Shown here in pieces: positions 8,694 through 17,196 of a DNA stretch of 47,477 nt (the first letter of the stretch is position 1; each line of letters starts with the position of its first letter). Location: positions 1 to 47,477 of the forward strand of contig JAZRGT010000039.1 in NCBI GenBank assembly GCA_045644325.1, read 5' to 3'. Origin of the DNA: CAG-390 sp045644325. Lineage in GTDB: Bacteria > Bacillota > Clostridia > Oscillospirales > CAG-272. A program made the translations under genes and the position numbers. Below the pieces are notes generated by a model. It did not search any database, was not told where the DNA came from, and saw only the letters and a list, made by a program, of their open reading frames with translations.

Positions 8694-9850
8694 TGATATA
8701 TCTTGATAACAGCGCGACCACCGCGCTCGCACCCGAAGTCCGCGCGGCAATGCTCGAGGTATGGGATAACGTCGGAAATCCCTCCTCGCTACACGCGGCG
8801 GGACTTGCGGCTAAAAAACGCCTCGAGGGCGCACGCGCTTCCCTTCTCTCGTCTGCGGGACTTAAATCGACCGAATGGCAAACCGTCTTCTGCGGCTCGG
8901 GAAGCGAAGCAAATAATCTCGCCATCCTCGGCTCGGCGCATACGGGACGTCATCTTGATTCAAAGCGCATCCTCATCACCGATTCGGAGCACGCTTCGGT
9001 TGAAAATACCGTGCAGGTGCTCGCTTCGCGCGGATTTGAGATCGTCCGTATCGCCACAAGGGGCGGCGCGCTCGACCTTGAAGCTATCGAAAAGGAAGTG
9101 AAAAAAGGCGTTTGCCTTGCCTCCTTTATGCTCGTAAACAACGAAACGGGCGCGATATACGATCTTGAACACGCGGCAGAGATAATCAAAAAAGCCTGCC
9201 CCACGGCACTTATCCATTGTGATGCCGTTCAGGGATTTATGCGCATTCCGCTTCCGAAGGCGCAGTACATCGACTTTTTCAGCGTAAGTGCGCACAAGAT
9301 CCACGGTCCTGCGGGCACGGGAGCACTGCTTTTGCGCCGCGAGCTGATAAAGAAGCGTTACCTCCGCCCCGTCATCATCGGCGGCGGTCAGGAGGAAGGA
9401 CTTCGCTCGGGCACAGAAAATCTCGCAGGTGCGGTCGGCTTTGCCAAGGCGGCTGAAATTATGAAACCGCAAATGGATGAAAATTACGCGCATCTGCTCG
9501 ACGTCTCGTCCTACGCGATCGAAAAGGTGACCGCGGCGGGCGCGAAGGTTAATCTTCCCGAAAAGCGCGCTCCGCATATTTTAAGCATAACCCTTCCCCG
9601 AATCAAGAGCCAGACGATGCTGGGTCTTCTCTCCGCAGGCGGCGTTTGCGTTTCAAGCGGTTCGGCTTGCTCGTCGAACGCCAAGAACCGCCACGTCAGT
9701 TCTGCTCTCGTTGCCTTCGGTCTCTCCGAGTTGGACGCCGATTGCACCGTCCGAATGAGCCTTTGCAAAGATAACACCCGCGAAGATATCGACACTTTCG
9801 CCGAACTTCTCGCATCGGGAATAAACAGATTAGTCAAAATCAAAAGATAA
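8693..9850 (+). CDS. Cysteine desulfurase (NifS/IscS family)
   Basis: This 385-residue class V PLP aminotransferase-fold enzyme removes sulfur from cysteine for iron-sulfur clusters, tRNA thiolation or other uses. Features are YLDNSATT at the N-terminus, GSGSEANN, DSEHASVEN with H100 over the PLP ring, HCDAVQ (D177, Q180), SAHKIHGP with PLP lysine K202, and the sulfur-accepting cysteine C326 in SSGSACSS. C319 lies nearby. The ATG at 8693 overlaps the lipoprotein stop (TGATG). No iscU or thiI lies beside it, so the specific acceptor pathway cannot be named. It is most like the NifS/IscS type used for general sulfur supply in clostridia. Confidence 0.92.
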   Translation: MIYLDNSATTALAPEVRAAMLEVWDNVGNPSSLHAAGLAAKKRLEGARASLLSSAGLKSTEWQTVFCGSGSEANNLAILGSAHTGRHLDSKRILITDSEHASVENTVQVLASRGFEIVRIATRGGALDLEAIEKEVKKGVCLASFMLVNNETGAIYDLEHAAEIIKKACPTALIHCDAVQGFMRIPLPKAQYIDFFSVSAHKIHGPAGTGALLLRRELIKKRYLRPVIIGGGQEEGLRSGTENLAGAVGFAKAAEIMKPQMDENYAHLLDVSSYAIEKVTAAGAKVNLPEKRAPHILSITLPRIKSQTMLGLLSAGGVCVSSGSACSSNAKNRHVSSALVAFGLSELDADCTVRMSLCKDNTREDIDTFAELLASGINRLVKIKR

Positions 9851-9862
9851 AGAGGTACAAAA

Positions 9863-10726
9863 ATGTCCTACGTAACCACAAAAGAAATGCTTCTCGATGC
9901 GCAGAAGGGCGGCTACGCCGTCGGTGCGTTCAATTTCGAGAACATGGAGATGGCTCTCGCCATCATCGCGGCGGCAGAAGAGCTCCGCGCACCCGTCATC
10001 CTTCAGACAACTCCCTCGACAGTAAAGTATGCGTCCCCCGAAGTTTTCGCCGCTATCGCGAAGGCGCTTGCAGATAAGGCTACCGTTCCCGTTGCCGTTC
10101 ACCTTGACCACGGCTCATCCCTCGAGCTCTGCGAGGCTTCCGCAAAGGCGGGCTACACCTCCGTTATGTTCGACGGCTCGGGCGAGGACTTTGAAAAGAA
10201 CGTTGAACTCACAGCAAAAGCTGTCGAGATCGCAAATAAATTCGATATTCCCACCGAGGCTGAGCTTGGCAAAGTCGGCGGTAAAGAGGACGACCACGAG
10301 GCAGACGCCGACAACGGCACCGATCCCGAAAAGGCGGCACAGTTCGTTCTCCGCACCGGCATTTCCTCCCTCGCAGTAGCTATCGGAACCGCGCACGGCT
10401 TCTACGTCGGCACTCCCGTTCTCGACGTACCCCGCCTCATCGCGATCCGCAAGAAGCTTGAAGAAAACGGCTGCTCCATCCCGCTCGTTCTCCACGGCGC
10501 ATCGGGTCTTTCTCCCGAGGCAGTCAAGAGCTGTATCGCAGAGGGCATCTGCAAGGTCAACTTCGCAACCGAGCTCCGCGTGGCTTACACCGCCGCTGTT
10601 CGCGAGAACCTCGCATCCGACGAGAAGATCTACGACCCCAAGAAGTACGGCTCTGCGGCACGCGCGGCAGTAGTTGAAGCCGTAAAACAGCGCATCCTCG
10701 TTTGCGGCTGTAATAATAGAGCGTAA
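9863..10726 (+). CDS. Class II ketose-bisphosphate aldolase (GatY/KbaY/Fba type)
   Basis: This 287-residue zinc-dependent aldolase splits fructose- or tagatose-1,6-bisphosphate into two trioses. Motifs are HLDHG (H80, D82, H83), TEAELGKVGGKEDD (E132, E134), IGTAHG (H178) and VLHGASGL (H211). The end reads CGCNNRA, close to the CGCEGRA ending of E. coli GatY as I recall it. The opening MLLDAQKGGYAV also matches that subgroup. The next gene looks like galactitol-1-phosphate dehydrogenase, which makes the substrate's precursor, so a tagatose-bisphosphate aldolase role is plausible. A glycolytic fructose-bisphosphate aldolase is the alternative. An AGAGGT site precedes the ATG, 12 nt after the desulfurase gene. 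Confidence 0.88.
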   Translation: MSYVTTKEMLLDAQKGGYAVGAFNFENMEMALAIIAAAEELRAPVILQTTPSTVKYASPEVFAAIAKALADKATVPVAVHLDHGSSLELCEASAKAGYTSVMFDGSGEDFEKNVELTAKAVEIANKFDIPTEAELGKVGGKEDDHEADADNGTDPEKAAQFVLRTGISSLAVAIGTAHGFYVGTPVLDVPRLIAIRKKLEENGCSIPLVLHGASGLSPEAVKSCIAEGICKVNFATELRVAYTAAVRENLASDEKIYDPKKYGSAARAAVVEAVKQRILVCGCNNRA

Positions 10727-10752
10727 ATAATTCCGATAAGGAGAAACATAAA

Positions 10753-11763
10753 ATGAGCAATGAAACTATGAAAGCCTGCGTGCTTCACGCTGTGGGCGAC
10801 CTCCGCTACGAGGATGTTCCTATGGCAAAGCGCGGCGAGGGCGAAGTACTTCTCAAGATCCGTGCGGCAGGCGTTTGCGGCTCGGACATCCCTCGTGTGT
10901 TCGAGAAGGGTACATACCACTTTCCCACCATTCCCGGACACGAGTTTGCGGGCGAGATCGTTGACGCCGAGGACAAGGCTCTTATCGGTCGCCGCGCCGC
11001 TATCTTCCCCCTTCTCCCCTGCCGCAAGTGCGCTCCCTGCCAGGTAGGCGAGTTCGCTAACTGCGAGGATTACGACTACTACGGCTCTCGCCGAGACGGC
11101 GCTTTTGCCGAATATCTTGCGGTTGATATCCGCAATCTCATTCTTCTCCCCGATGACCTTTCCTTCGCTTGCGCTTCGCTCGTTGAACCGGGTGCTGTTG
11201 CACGCGCCGCTGTTCGCCGTCTTGAAGTGAAGCTTGGCGACACCGTCGTTATCTGGGGTGCGGGACCGATCGGTCTTATCGCCGCAGCTTGGGCAAAGAA
11301 AGCGGGTGCCGGAATCGTCCGCGTTGTTGATATCAGCGAGGAAAAGCTCGCTTTCGCGAAGAAATTCGGCTTTGAGGCTTACGACGAGGCTCGCGACGGT
11401 CTTTGCGACTGTGCTATCGAGGGCACGGGCGCACCTCAGGCTCTCTGCAGTCTTATCAAGTCGATGAAGCCCCACGGACGCGTCGTTCTTATGGGCAACC
11501 CCGCGCGCGATATGACCATCACACAGAGCGTATATTCCCAGATCCTCCGCCGCGAGATCACTCTGCGCGGAACCTGGAACTCCTCCTACAATCAGCAGAT
11601 CAACGACTGGGAGGCAACTGCCAAGGCTATGGCTGACGGCGACCTTATCGACTACGAGGCTCTTATCACACACCGCTATCCCCTCGACCGTTGCCTTGAG
11701 GCACTCGAGATGATGCGCGACAGAAAAGAATTCTATACCAAAGTAACCATTATCATGGACTGA
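10753..11763 (+). CDS. Zinc alcohol dehydrogenase, galactitol-1-phosphate 5-dehydrogenase-like
   Basis: This 336-residue medium-chain dehydrogenase uses zinc and NAD(P). Catalytic zinc ligands are C42 (GVCGSD), H63 and E64 (PGHEFAGE) and E145. The structural zinc cysteines are C90, C93, C96 and C104. The nucleotide-binding GAGPIG is at 169-174. The wording from PLLPCRKCAPCQ to YDYYGSRRDG and the late GTWNSSYN follow GatD closely. GatD oxidises galactitol-1-phosphate to tagatose-6-phosphate. With the aldolase before it this gives two steps of a hexitol path, but no kinase or PTS genes are in the window. The ATG follows AAGGAG. Another polyol phosphate substrate is possible. Confidence 0.82.
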   Translation: MSNETMKACVLHAVGDLRYEDVPMAKRGEGEVLLKIRAAGVCGSDIPRVFEKGTYHFPTIPGHEFAGEIVDAEDKALIGRRAAIFPLLPCRKCAPCQVGEFANCEDYDYYGSRRDGAFAEYLAVDIRNLILLPDDLSFACASLVEPGAVARAAVRRLEVKLGDTVVIWGAGPIGLIAAAWAKKAGAGIVRVVDISEEKLAFAKKFGFEAYDEARDGLCDCAIEGTGAPQALCSLIKSMKPHGRVVLMGNPARDMTITQSVYSQILRREITLRGTWNSSYNQQINDWEATAKAMADGDLIDYEALITHRYPLDRCLEALEMMRDRKEFYTKVTIIMD

Positions 11764-11766
11764 TCC

Positions 11767-11789
11767 AATTGTAAAACTTCGTTTTACAA
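11767..11789. repeat. Short palindrome, copy 1 of a repeated hairpin
   Basis: The arms TTGTAAAAC and GTTTTACAA (9 bp each) flank TTC, just after gatD and before the FAD oxidoreductase. A longer version with the same arms is at 30855-30881. The right arm could also supply a weak -35 (TTTACA) for the next gene, with TATACT at 11804-11809, though that spacing is short. Confidence 0.75.
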
Positions 11790-11825
11790 CCTACTGATTA
11801 TTATATACTAAAAGGAGCCTATAAA

Positions 11826-13703
11826 ATGAGCGAACTTACTGTTAAAACAAACGGTATGCGTCACGTAGAGCATACCACCGATCTTTGTATCATCGGCGGC
11901 GGTCTTACGGGCCTTTGTGCCGCTATCGCCGCGGCACGCGAGGGCACGAAGGTAGTCCTCATTCAGGACAGATCCGTTCTCGGCGGCAACGCATCGAGCG
12001 AGATCAGAATGTGGGTGCGCGGCGCACACGGACTTGAAAACCGCGAAACGGGAATCATTTCCGAGATCGAAGAGGAAAACATTTACCTCAACCCCACCCT
12101 TATCCCCAGCACCTTCGACAACGTACTCTGGGCAAAGGTAAAGGCTGAAAAGAATATTACCCTCCTTCTCAACACCACCTGCTGTGACGCGGACAAGACC
12201 GAGGTTGACGGCGTTTCCCACCTCACCTCCGTTACCGCTTGGCAGATGACCACCTACACCTGGCACACCGTTAAGGCTAAATATTTCGCAGACTGCTCGG
12301 GCGACTCGATCCTTGCTCCCATCTCGGGCGCAAAGTGGCGTGTAGGCCGCGAGGCTGCTTCCGAATACGGCGAGGCTATGGGTAAGGAAGTTGCGGACAA
12401 GAAGACCATGGGTATGTCCTGCCTCATTCAGGCACGCGAGACCGACGAGCCCGTTCCCTTCACCGCTCCCGATTGGGCATATAAGTTTGAGACCGACGAC
12501 GACTTCAACCTTATCAAGGATGACAACGGCGCGATCATCGATGCAAGCACCGGCGTTTCGGGCGTAAAGGTTCAGGAGGTCAAGTACCTCGCCCGTCCCC
12601 ACAAGCTCGGAACCAACGAGACCAACTTCTGGTGGCTCGAGCTCGGCGGCGAATACGACAGCATCCACGATGCAGAGCAGATGCGCGACGAGCTTCTCAA
12701 GATCGCATACGGCATCTGGGATCACGTTAAGAACTACGGCGACCACAACGCAACCAACTGGACTCTCGAGTGGGTCGGATGCATCCCCGGCAAGAGAGAA
12801 AGCCGCCGCTACATCGGCGCACACGTTCTCACCGAGAATGACGTTGAGGCGGGCGGACAGTTTGAGGATACCGTTGCATTCGGCGGATGGCCGATGGACG
12901 ACCACAACCCCGCGGGCTTCCGTTCTTATCTCTCGGGCGCACCCGCATCCAAGCTCTATCCCGCTCCCTCGCCCTACGGCATTCCCTACCGCTGCTTCTA
13001 CGGCCACGACGTTGATAACCTCTTCTTCGCGGGCAGAAACCTCTCGGCAACCCACGCGGCAATGTCCTCGACCCGAGTTATGGCGACCTGCGCCCTCATC
13101 GGTCAGGCTATGGGTACCGCCGCTTCGATCTGCGTAAACGAGGGCGTAACTCCCCACGGCGTTTACGAAACCAAGATCAAGACCCTCCAGAACAAGCTCC
13201 GCGACGCGGGATGCTACATCCCCGGCACAGTTCGCGAGATCCCCGAGCTTACTAAGTCGGCAAAGATCAACCTCGACGAGGCAGAGCTTGCACTCCTCCA
13301 GAACGGTATCGAGCGTCCCGACGAGAATATGACCGTCAACTACGCGACCCTGGGTATCGGCGACGCGCTTGAATTCGACTTCGGCGAGGAAAAGGAGCTT
13401 ACCGAGCTTCGTCTCGTCTTCGACCCCGACTTCTCGCGCCAGTCTATCACTCCCAATAAGAAGATGCGCGTCTTCGCGCAGAAGCTTATGACCGGCAAGG
13501 ATTTCGTTCCCGTAAAGGTTGCTAACACCCTCGTCAAATCCTTCCGCGTACTTGCCGACGGCAAGGAGATCTTCGCTGACACCAACAACCGCAACTCTCT
13601 GCGCAAGATCGCACTCGGAGTTAAGGCGCAGAAGATTACCGTAATCTTCGACGAGACAAGAGGAATCGATAAGGTTCACCTGTTCTCAGCGGACGTTAAG
13701 TAA
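11826..13703 (+). CDS. FAD-dependent oxidoreductase, large
   Basis: This is a 625-residue flavoprotein of the FAD_oxidored (PF12831-like) group. The N-terminal dinucleotide fold is visible as DLCIIGGGLTGLCAAIAAAREG, with residues such as GGG near 24-26 and the following helix. ASSEIRMWVRGAHG, FADCSGDS, ESRRYIG and the distal FAD contact LFFAGRNLSATHAA also fit the family. About 150 C-terminal residues after the flavin fold form a separate beta-rich domain of unknown role. No signal peptide is seen. The ATG follows AAAAGGAG. It lies 62 nt after gatD, across the short palindrome, and ends just before a strong bidirectional terminator. Members of this group often oxidise sugars or polyols, but the substrate here is unknown. 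Confidence 0.85.
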   Translation: MSELTVKTNGMRHVEHTTDLCIIGGGLTGLCAAIAAAREGTKVVLIQDRSVLGGNASSEIRMWVRGAHGLENRETGIISEIEEENIYLNPTLIPSTFDNVLWAKVKAEKNITLLLNTTCCDADKTEVDGVSHLTSVTAWQMTTYTWHTVKAKYFADCSGDSILAPISGAKWRVGREAASEYGEAMGKEVADKKTMGMSCLIQARETDEPVPFTAPDWAYKFETDDDFNLIKDDNGAIIDASTGVSGVKVQEVKYLARPHKLGTNETNFWWLELGGEYDSIHDAEQMRDELLKIAYGIWDHVKNYGDHNATNWTLEWVGCIPGKRESRRYIGAHVLTENDVEAGGQFEDTVAFGGWPMDDHNPAGFRSYLSGAPASKLYPAPSPYGIPYRCFYGHDVDNLFFAGRNLSATHAAMSSTRVMATCALIGQAMGTAASICVNEGVTPHGVYETKIKTLQNKLRDAGCYIPGTVREIPELTKSAKINLDEAELALLQNGIERPDENMTVNYATLGIGDALEFDFGEEKELTELRLVFDPDFSRQSITPNKKMRVFAQKLMTGKDFVPVKVANTLVKSFRVLADGKEIFADTNNRNSLRKIALGVKAQKITVIFDETRGIDKVHLFSADVK

Positions 13704-13721
13704 ACATATTAAATCAAATAT

Positions 13722-13750
13722 AAAAGCCGACTCGCTTTGAGTCGGCTTTT
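13722..13750. terminator. Bidirectional terminator
   Basis: A perfect 12-bp stem (AAAAGCCGACTC / GAGTCGGCTTTT) around the loop GCTTT lies between the convergent FAD oxidoreductase and the membrane protein gene. It has T-rich 3' arms on both strands. Confidence 0.9.
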
Positions 13751-13760
13751 GCTATTAATA

Positions 13761-14288
13761 TCAGAGTTTTCCCTTTGCTTTCAGCGTATGTACTCGGCGG
13801 TGGCTGTATGCAATAACCAGTATCGATCCGGCGGTTGCGATTCCCCAACCGATAATTGCGGTCAGTACGGGAACCGCAAACAACAAATAGATCGGGAATA
13901 CAGGTAGCAATAAGGAAGGTATCGGAGTCCTTATAGGAAGTAAATAAAGTAGCTGCATAATAATAGAAAGTATGCCATATAAAATCGCTAATCTCTTACC
14001 GTCCTCGGCAAGGATAGCCTTGAGGTCATCCTTGAAAGAATATTTATCTTCCATATCGAGCGAATAATCATCCATGCTTCTCCGCGCGTGCATAATGTAA
14101 AACGCGATAAAATAGTAAGCATAAAAAACTACCATCAATACCGCGCTGATTACTAACACGCTCTTCTCGTCCTCGAGTATCGCGCCGATAAGATTTATCG
14201 ACAAAAAATAAAACAGATCTGAAACGAGAATTGTCTTCAAAAAATCAATCAAAAGCTGAACATAAGGGTCTCTTTCCTGTTTACGCAT
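13761..14288 (-). CDS. Hypothetical membrane protein
   Basis: This is a 175-residue integral membrane protein with no family I recognise. It has four to five hydrophobic segments: near the N-terminus (DLFYFLSINLIGAIL), then VISAVLMVVFYAYYFIAF, later ILYGILSIIMQLLYLL, and a long C-terminal pair around FPIYLLFAVPVLTAIIGW. A charged loop lies in the middle (RRSMDDYSLDMEDKY). I chose the ATG at 14288, with AGGAG at 14297-14301. The ATG at 14315 would coincide with the predicted transcription start. The gene is more AT-rich than its neighbours, is a single-gene unit with its own consensus promoter, and lies beside a long inverted-repeat element, so it may be an acquired gene. Confidence 0.7.
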   Translation of the reverse strand: MRKQERDPYVQLLIDFLKTILVSDLFYFLSINLIGAILEDEKSVLVISAVLMVVFYAYYFIAFYIMHARRSMDDYSLDMEDKYSFKDDLKAILAEDGKRLAILYGILSIIMQLLYLLPIRTPIPSLLLPVFPIYLLFAVPVLTAIIGWGIATAGSILVIAYSHRRVHTLKAKGKL

Positions 14289-14323
14289 AGTCGCTTCTCC
14301 TTTTCTTGCGTTCATTTGATTGT

Positions 14324-14352
14324 ATTATATCACGTATTGGTGATTTTGTCAA
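14324..14352 (-). promoter_or_regulatory. Promoter of the small membrane protein gene
   Basis: On the minus strand TTGACA (14347-14352), a 17-bp spacer and TATAAT (14324-14329) form a perfect consensus promoter. The start of transcription would fall near 14317, which supports the downstream start codon at 14288. Confidence 0.85.
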
Positions 14353-14495
14353 TAGTATTGAATGCAATTCGGCGTTTTTAATAAATTGCAATATGCTTTT
14401 TTGGATATATTAACCAACACAAAAGTGACCGACTCATTAAGAGATATTTACCGAATGTAATAATAGAGCACGTTATTGATATTCTCTTGGTTAAA

Positions 14496-14849
14496 TTTGC
14501 GCTAAACCGAAGTTGCGCGGGCTCCTTCCACCACTTCCGTGGTCCCCCTCCCTCCCGGAGGGAGGCAAAGAGCTTGTGCAAACTTCAACGTTTCTGCAGC
14601 GAATTTTGTTCATATTTATAATTTTGCATAGCAAAAAGGAATATTTTATTTGAATCAATTTGCACTCGTAACAGAGTTTTTGCAAACTTTTTCAATAAAA
14701 TATTCCTCTTTGCTATTTTAGGATTAAGTTAGAACATTATTCGTCTGAATATCCGAGGAAGTTTGCACTAGCTTCTAAGCCTCCCTCCGGGAGGGAGGGG
14801 GACCGCGGAAGCGGTGAAGGGAGATCGCGCAACTTCAGGTTAGCTCAAA
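14496..14849. mobile_element. MITE-like long inverted-repeat element A
   Basis: Two imperfect arms of about 91 bp (14496-14586 and 14758-14849) are reverse complements of each other. Each carries a CCTCCCTCC/GGAGGGAGG palindrome and a GAAGTTTGCA end. Inside them a second pair of 24-bp arms (14628-14651 and 14693-14716, one mismatch) forms a nested palindrome. No transposase or real gene lies within. The stretch 14353-14495 before it holds nothing I can identify. I see no clear target-site duplication. It fits a non-autonomous, palindromic mobile or structural repeat. Confidence 0.75.
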
Positions 14850-14885
14850 TATCATTTATGTTAAATGAGCCAGCCCCTTTTGTAT

Positions 14886-15233
14886 TTACTTCCTATAATA
14901 TACATAATACGCAATTATAGTTCTCTCTTCTCCCCCATGCTCAAGGTCGGGACCGATAAGTACAACGCCGTCCTTTGAGAGCAGCTCGCTTGCGCGGAGC
15001 TCGTCGATCTTGCAGCGGAAAAGGATGTCGGCGGAGGCGAAAACGAGAAATTCGTCCTCGCGGATGGCAAGGCTGCCCTTTCGTCCGATAACCTCGTCGA
15101 CGTTGTTGATTCGTTCGGTTACGTATTTGATATACTGCCCCGCAATGCGCTCTGCCATTTCGCGGCGAAAACGCACGCTGTCGGGGTTCTTCGGCTTTGT
15201 CCAATGTCCTACGACCTTACTCCAAAATCCCAT
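14886..15233 (-). CDS. Hypothetical protein at end of glycogen operon
   Basis: This is a 115-residue soluble protein with no family I recognise. The ATG at 15233 has an AAAGGAG site (15241-15249) at the right distance. A TTG at 15239 is too close to that site. It overlaps the end of the GH13 gene by 17 nt, so translation is coupled to it. The sequence is basic at the N-terminus (MGFWSKVVGHWTKPKNPDS), then helical with many charges, followed by a beta-rich half containing FLVFASADILFRC and VVLIGPDLEHGGEERTIIAYY. No membrane segment or signal is seen. Its place at the end of the glg genes suggests a role in glycogen metabolism or its control, which is inference only. Confidence 0.65.
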   Translation of the reverse strand: MGFWSKVVGHWTKPKNPDSVRFRREMAERIAGQYIKYVTERINNVDEVIGRKGSLAIREDEFLVFASADILFRCKIDELRASELLSKDGVVLIGPDLEHGGEERTIIAYYVYYRK

Positions 15234-17193
15234 TTTCAACTTCTCCTTTCATCTTGACGACGATAAACTCGCCCTTGCTGAGTGTGGGATGACCGACCAC
15301 TCTCTTGCCCGTATAAAGATTTACACCACCCGCGGCGCGCACCTTTATGGGCTCATCCGCCATATTGACGGCAACAAGGATATATCCCTTTTCTTCCTTT
15401 TTATATCTTATAAACTCAAAATATCCGCCCATCGAGCGAGTAATCTTAAACTCACCGCCCGCGAATATATCTTCACCTCGGCGAAGCGCGCCGAGCTTTT
15501 TGTAATGCTCGTTAATTTCCGCATCTATCCTATGCCACGGGAAGGGATAACGGCAGAAGGGATCGCTCATGCCCTCCATACCCGCCTCGTCGCCGTAATA
15601 AACGCACGGGAAGCCGAAGAGGGTGAACTGAAGCGCGGATATCATCTTTAAGAGCTTCACGCCCCTTGCGCGTTCCTCGTCGGTCAGGCGAAGCTTCTCC
15701 TGCACGGCATTGTACGCAAAAGCATTCTCGCGCACCTTCTGCGGATTTCCGAGAATCGTCAGCACGCGCTCGGTGTCGTGAGTTCCGATAAGGTTCATAA
15801 GGCTTGCCGAAACACATCGCGGATAGGACGAATAGAGGTCGGTCAAAGCCGCAGAAAGAGCCTTTGCGTCGCCAAACTCTGCAAAATCAAGAAGAGCTTT
15901 ACGCGTGGGGTAATTCATAACGCTGTCGAGCTGTGCGCCACGGAAATAAGAGCGACGCTTGCCGTACGCGATCTTGTCCGCCGCGTTCTCCCAGACCTCG
16001 CCGATCAGCACGCTTTCGGAGTTGACCGAATGGATACGCTCGCGGAGTTCTTCAAGGAATCTGTCGGGGAGCTCGTCGGCAACGTCAAGACGCCAGCCGT
16101 CGATGCCCGCCTGCATATAATGCTCGGCAACACCGCCCGCGCCCGTGAAAAAGGTGTGGCATTCGTCCTTATGCGTATTGAGTCTCGGCAGTATTCTGAT
16201 GCCCCACCAAGCCGTATAATCGGGTGCGCCTTCCTTTTCGGGCGCGTGGAAATCGTACCACGAATGATACGGAGAATTCTCGTCCCGCGCGGGCAGACCG
16301 TATCTGCCGTATTCGTCAAAATAGCGGCTGTCGCTTCCCGTGTGATTGAAAACGCCGTCGAGAATGATCTTCATTCCGCGCTTGTGCGCGGCTTCGATGA
16401 GAGCCTTGAAAGCCTCCTCACCGCCGAATTCCTCCGCGATCTTCATATAATCCGAGGTATCGTATTTATGGTTACTGACGGCATCGAATATCGGCGAAAG
16501 ATACAGAATGCTCACGCCGAGCGACTCGAGATAATCGAGCTTTTCAATGATTCCCCAAAGGTTTCCGCCGAAGAAATGGTTGTTTTTGACCTCCGCACCG
16601 CGATATTCGGCATACTGCGGAACACCGTCTTCCCAATCCGGATCAAGAATCGAATCGGCACGGTAGCTTGTCTTTCCCTCGCCCTTTGCGAATCGGTCGA
16701 GGAAAATGTGGTACATTATACCGCCGCCGAGCCATTCGGGGACGCGGTATTCGGGACGGTAAACGGTGAGGCGAAATTCGTTCCAATTATCTTTAACAAG
16801 AGAGAACTCGACGTTATCCGACGTGCTTGCGGCAAGCTCCTCGCCGCCGCGTCGGAAAATATATGTATAGTAAAAAAGCCCCGACTCCGACTCGCCGCAA
16901 AGCGCGGCTGTGTCGAGGCTCAGCTTATATTCATCCTGAACGTAATCGGTCGAGACGAACTCAAAACCGAATCTCTGCACCGATGCGTCTTTTCCTTCGT
17001 CGCAGGGTGCAAAAGTATCTCTGCGAATGCAGATCTCGGCAGAGGTAACACCGAGCCTTCTCGGAATTCTTGCCGTAATTTCAATAACGCTTCCCCACTC
17101 GAACGCGCCGAGCGCGGAAACGTCCTCGCCCCCGCATCTTTTTTCGATGCGGGGTGCGGGGGCGTATTCGGTTTGCATAAATTTTGCAAGCAT
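15217..17193 (-). CDS. GH13 alpha-amylase family glycosidase (neopullulanase/maltodextrinase-like)
   Basis: This is a 658-residue cytoplasmic glycoside hydrolase family 13 enzyme, with no signal peptide, likely acting on alpha-glucans or maltodextrins. An N-terminal beta domain (about 1-145) precedes the barrel, which begins near GGGIMYHIFLDRFAKG. The four GH13 regions are clear: DGVFNH (D279, H284), GWRLDVADE with nucleophile D370, IGEVWE with acid/base E399, and IGTHDTERV with D473. A small C-terminal beta domain follows. The start at 17193 has only a weak purine-rich site and lies 3 nt after the glgP stop, so coupling is likely. Debranching or trimming of phosphorylase limit dextrins would fit the operon. 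The exact specificity is not readable. Confidence 0.9.
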   Translation of the reverse strand: MLAKFMQTEYAPAPRIEKRCGGEDVSALGAFEWGSVIEITARIPRRLGVTSAEICIRRDTFAPCDEGKDASVQRFGFEFVSTDYVQDEYKLSLDTAALCGESESGLFYYTYIFRRGGEELAASTSDNVEFSLVKDNWNEFRLTVYRPEYRVPEWLGGGIMYHIFLDRFAKGEGKTSYRADSILDPDWEDGVPQYAEYRGAEVKNNHFFGGNLWGIIEKLDYLESLGVSILYLSPIFDAVSNHKYDTSDYMKIAEEFGGEEAFKALIEAAHKRGMKIILDGVFNHTGSDSRYFDEYGRYGLPARDENSPYHSWYDFHAPEKEGAPDYTAWWGIRILPRLNTHKDECHTFFTGAGGVAEHYMQAGIDGWRLDVADELPDRFLEELRERIHSVNSESVLIGEVWENAADKIAYGKRRSYFRGAQLDSVMNYPTRKALLDFAEFGDAKALSAALTDLYSSYPRCVSASLMNLIGTHDTERVLTILGNPQKVRENAFAYNAVQEKLRLTDEERARGVKLLKMISALQFTLFGFPCVYYGDEAGMEGMSDPFCRYPFPWHRIDAEINEHYKKLGALRRGEDIFAGGEFKITRSMGGYFEFIRYKKEEKGYILVAVNMADEPIKVRAAGGVNLYTGKRVVGHPTLSKGEFIVVKMKGEVENGILE

Positions 17194-17196
17194 ATT

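Noticed and set aside
11808..13679. A 623-codon open frame on the minus strand
   Set aside because: It is the shadow of the FAD oxidoreductase, which has a flavin motif and a ribosome site on the other strand.
14378..14685. Two short open frames on the minus strand
   Set aside because: They lie wholly in or next to inverted-repeat element A, overlap its arms and have no ribosome site or recognisable protein features.
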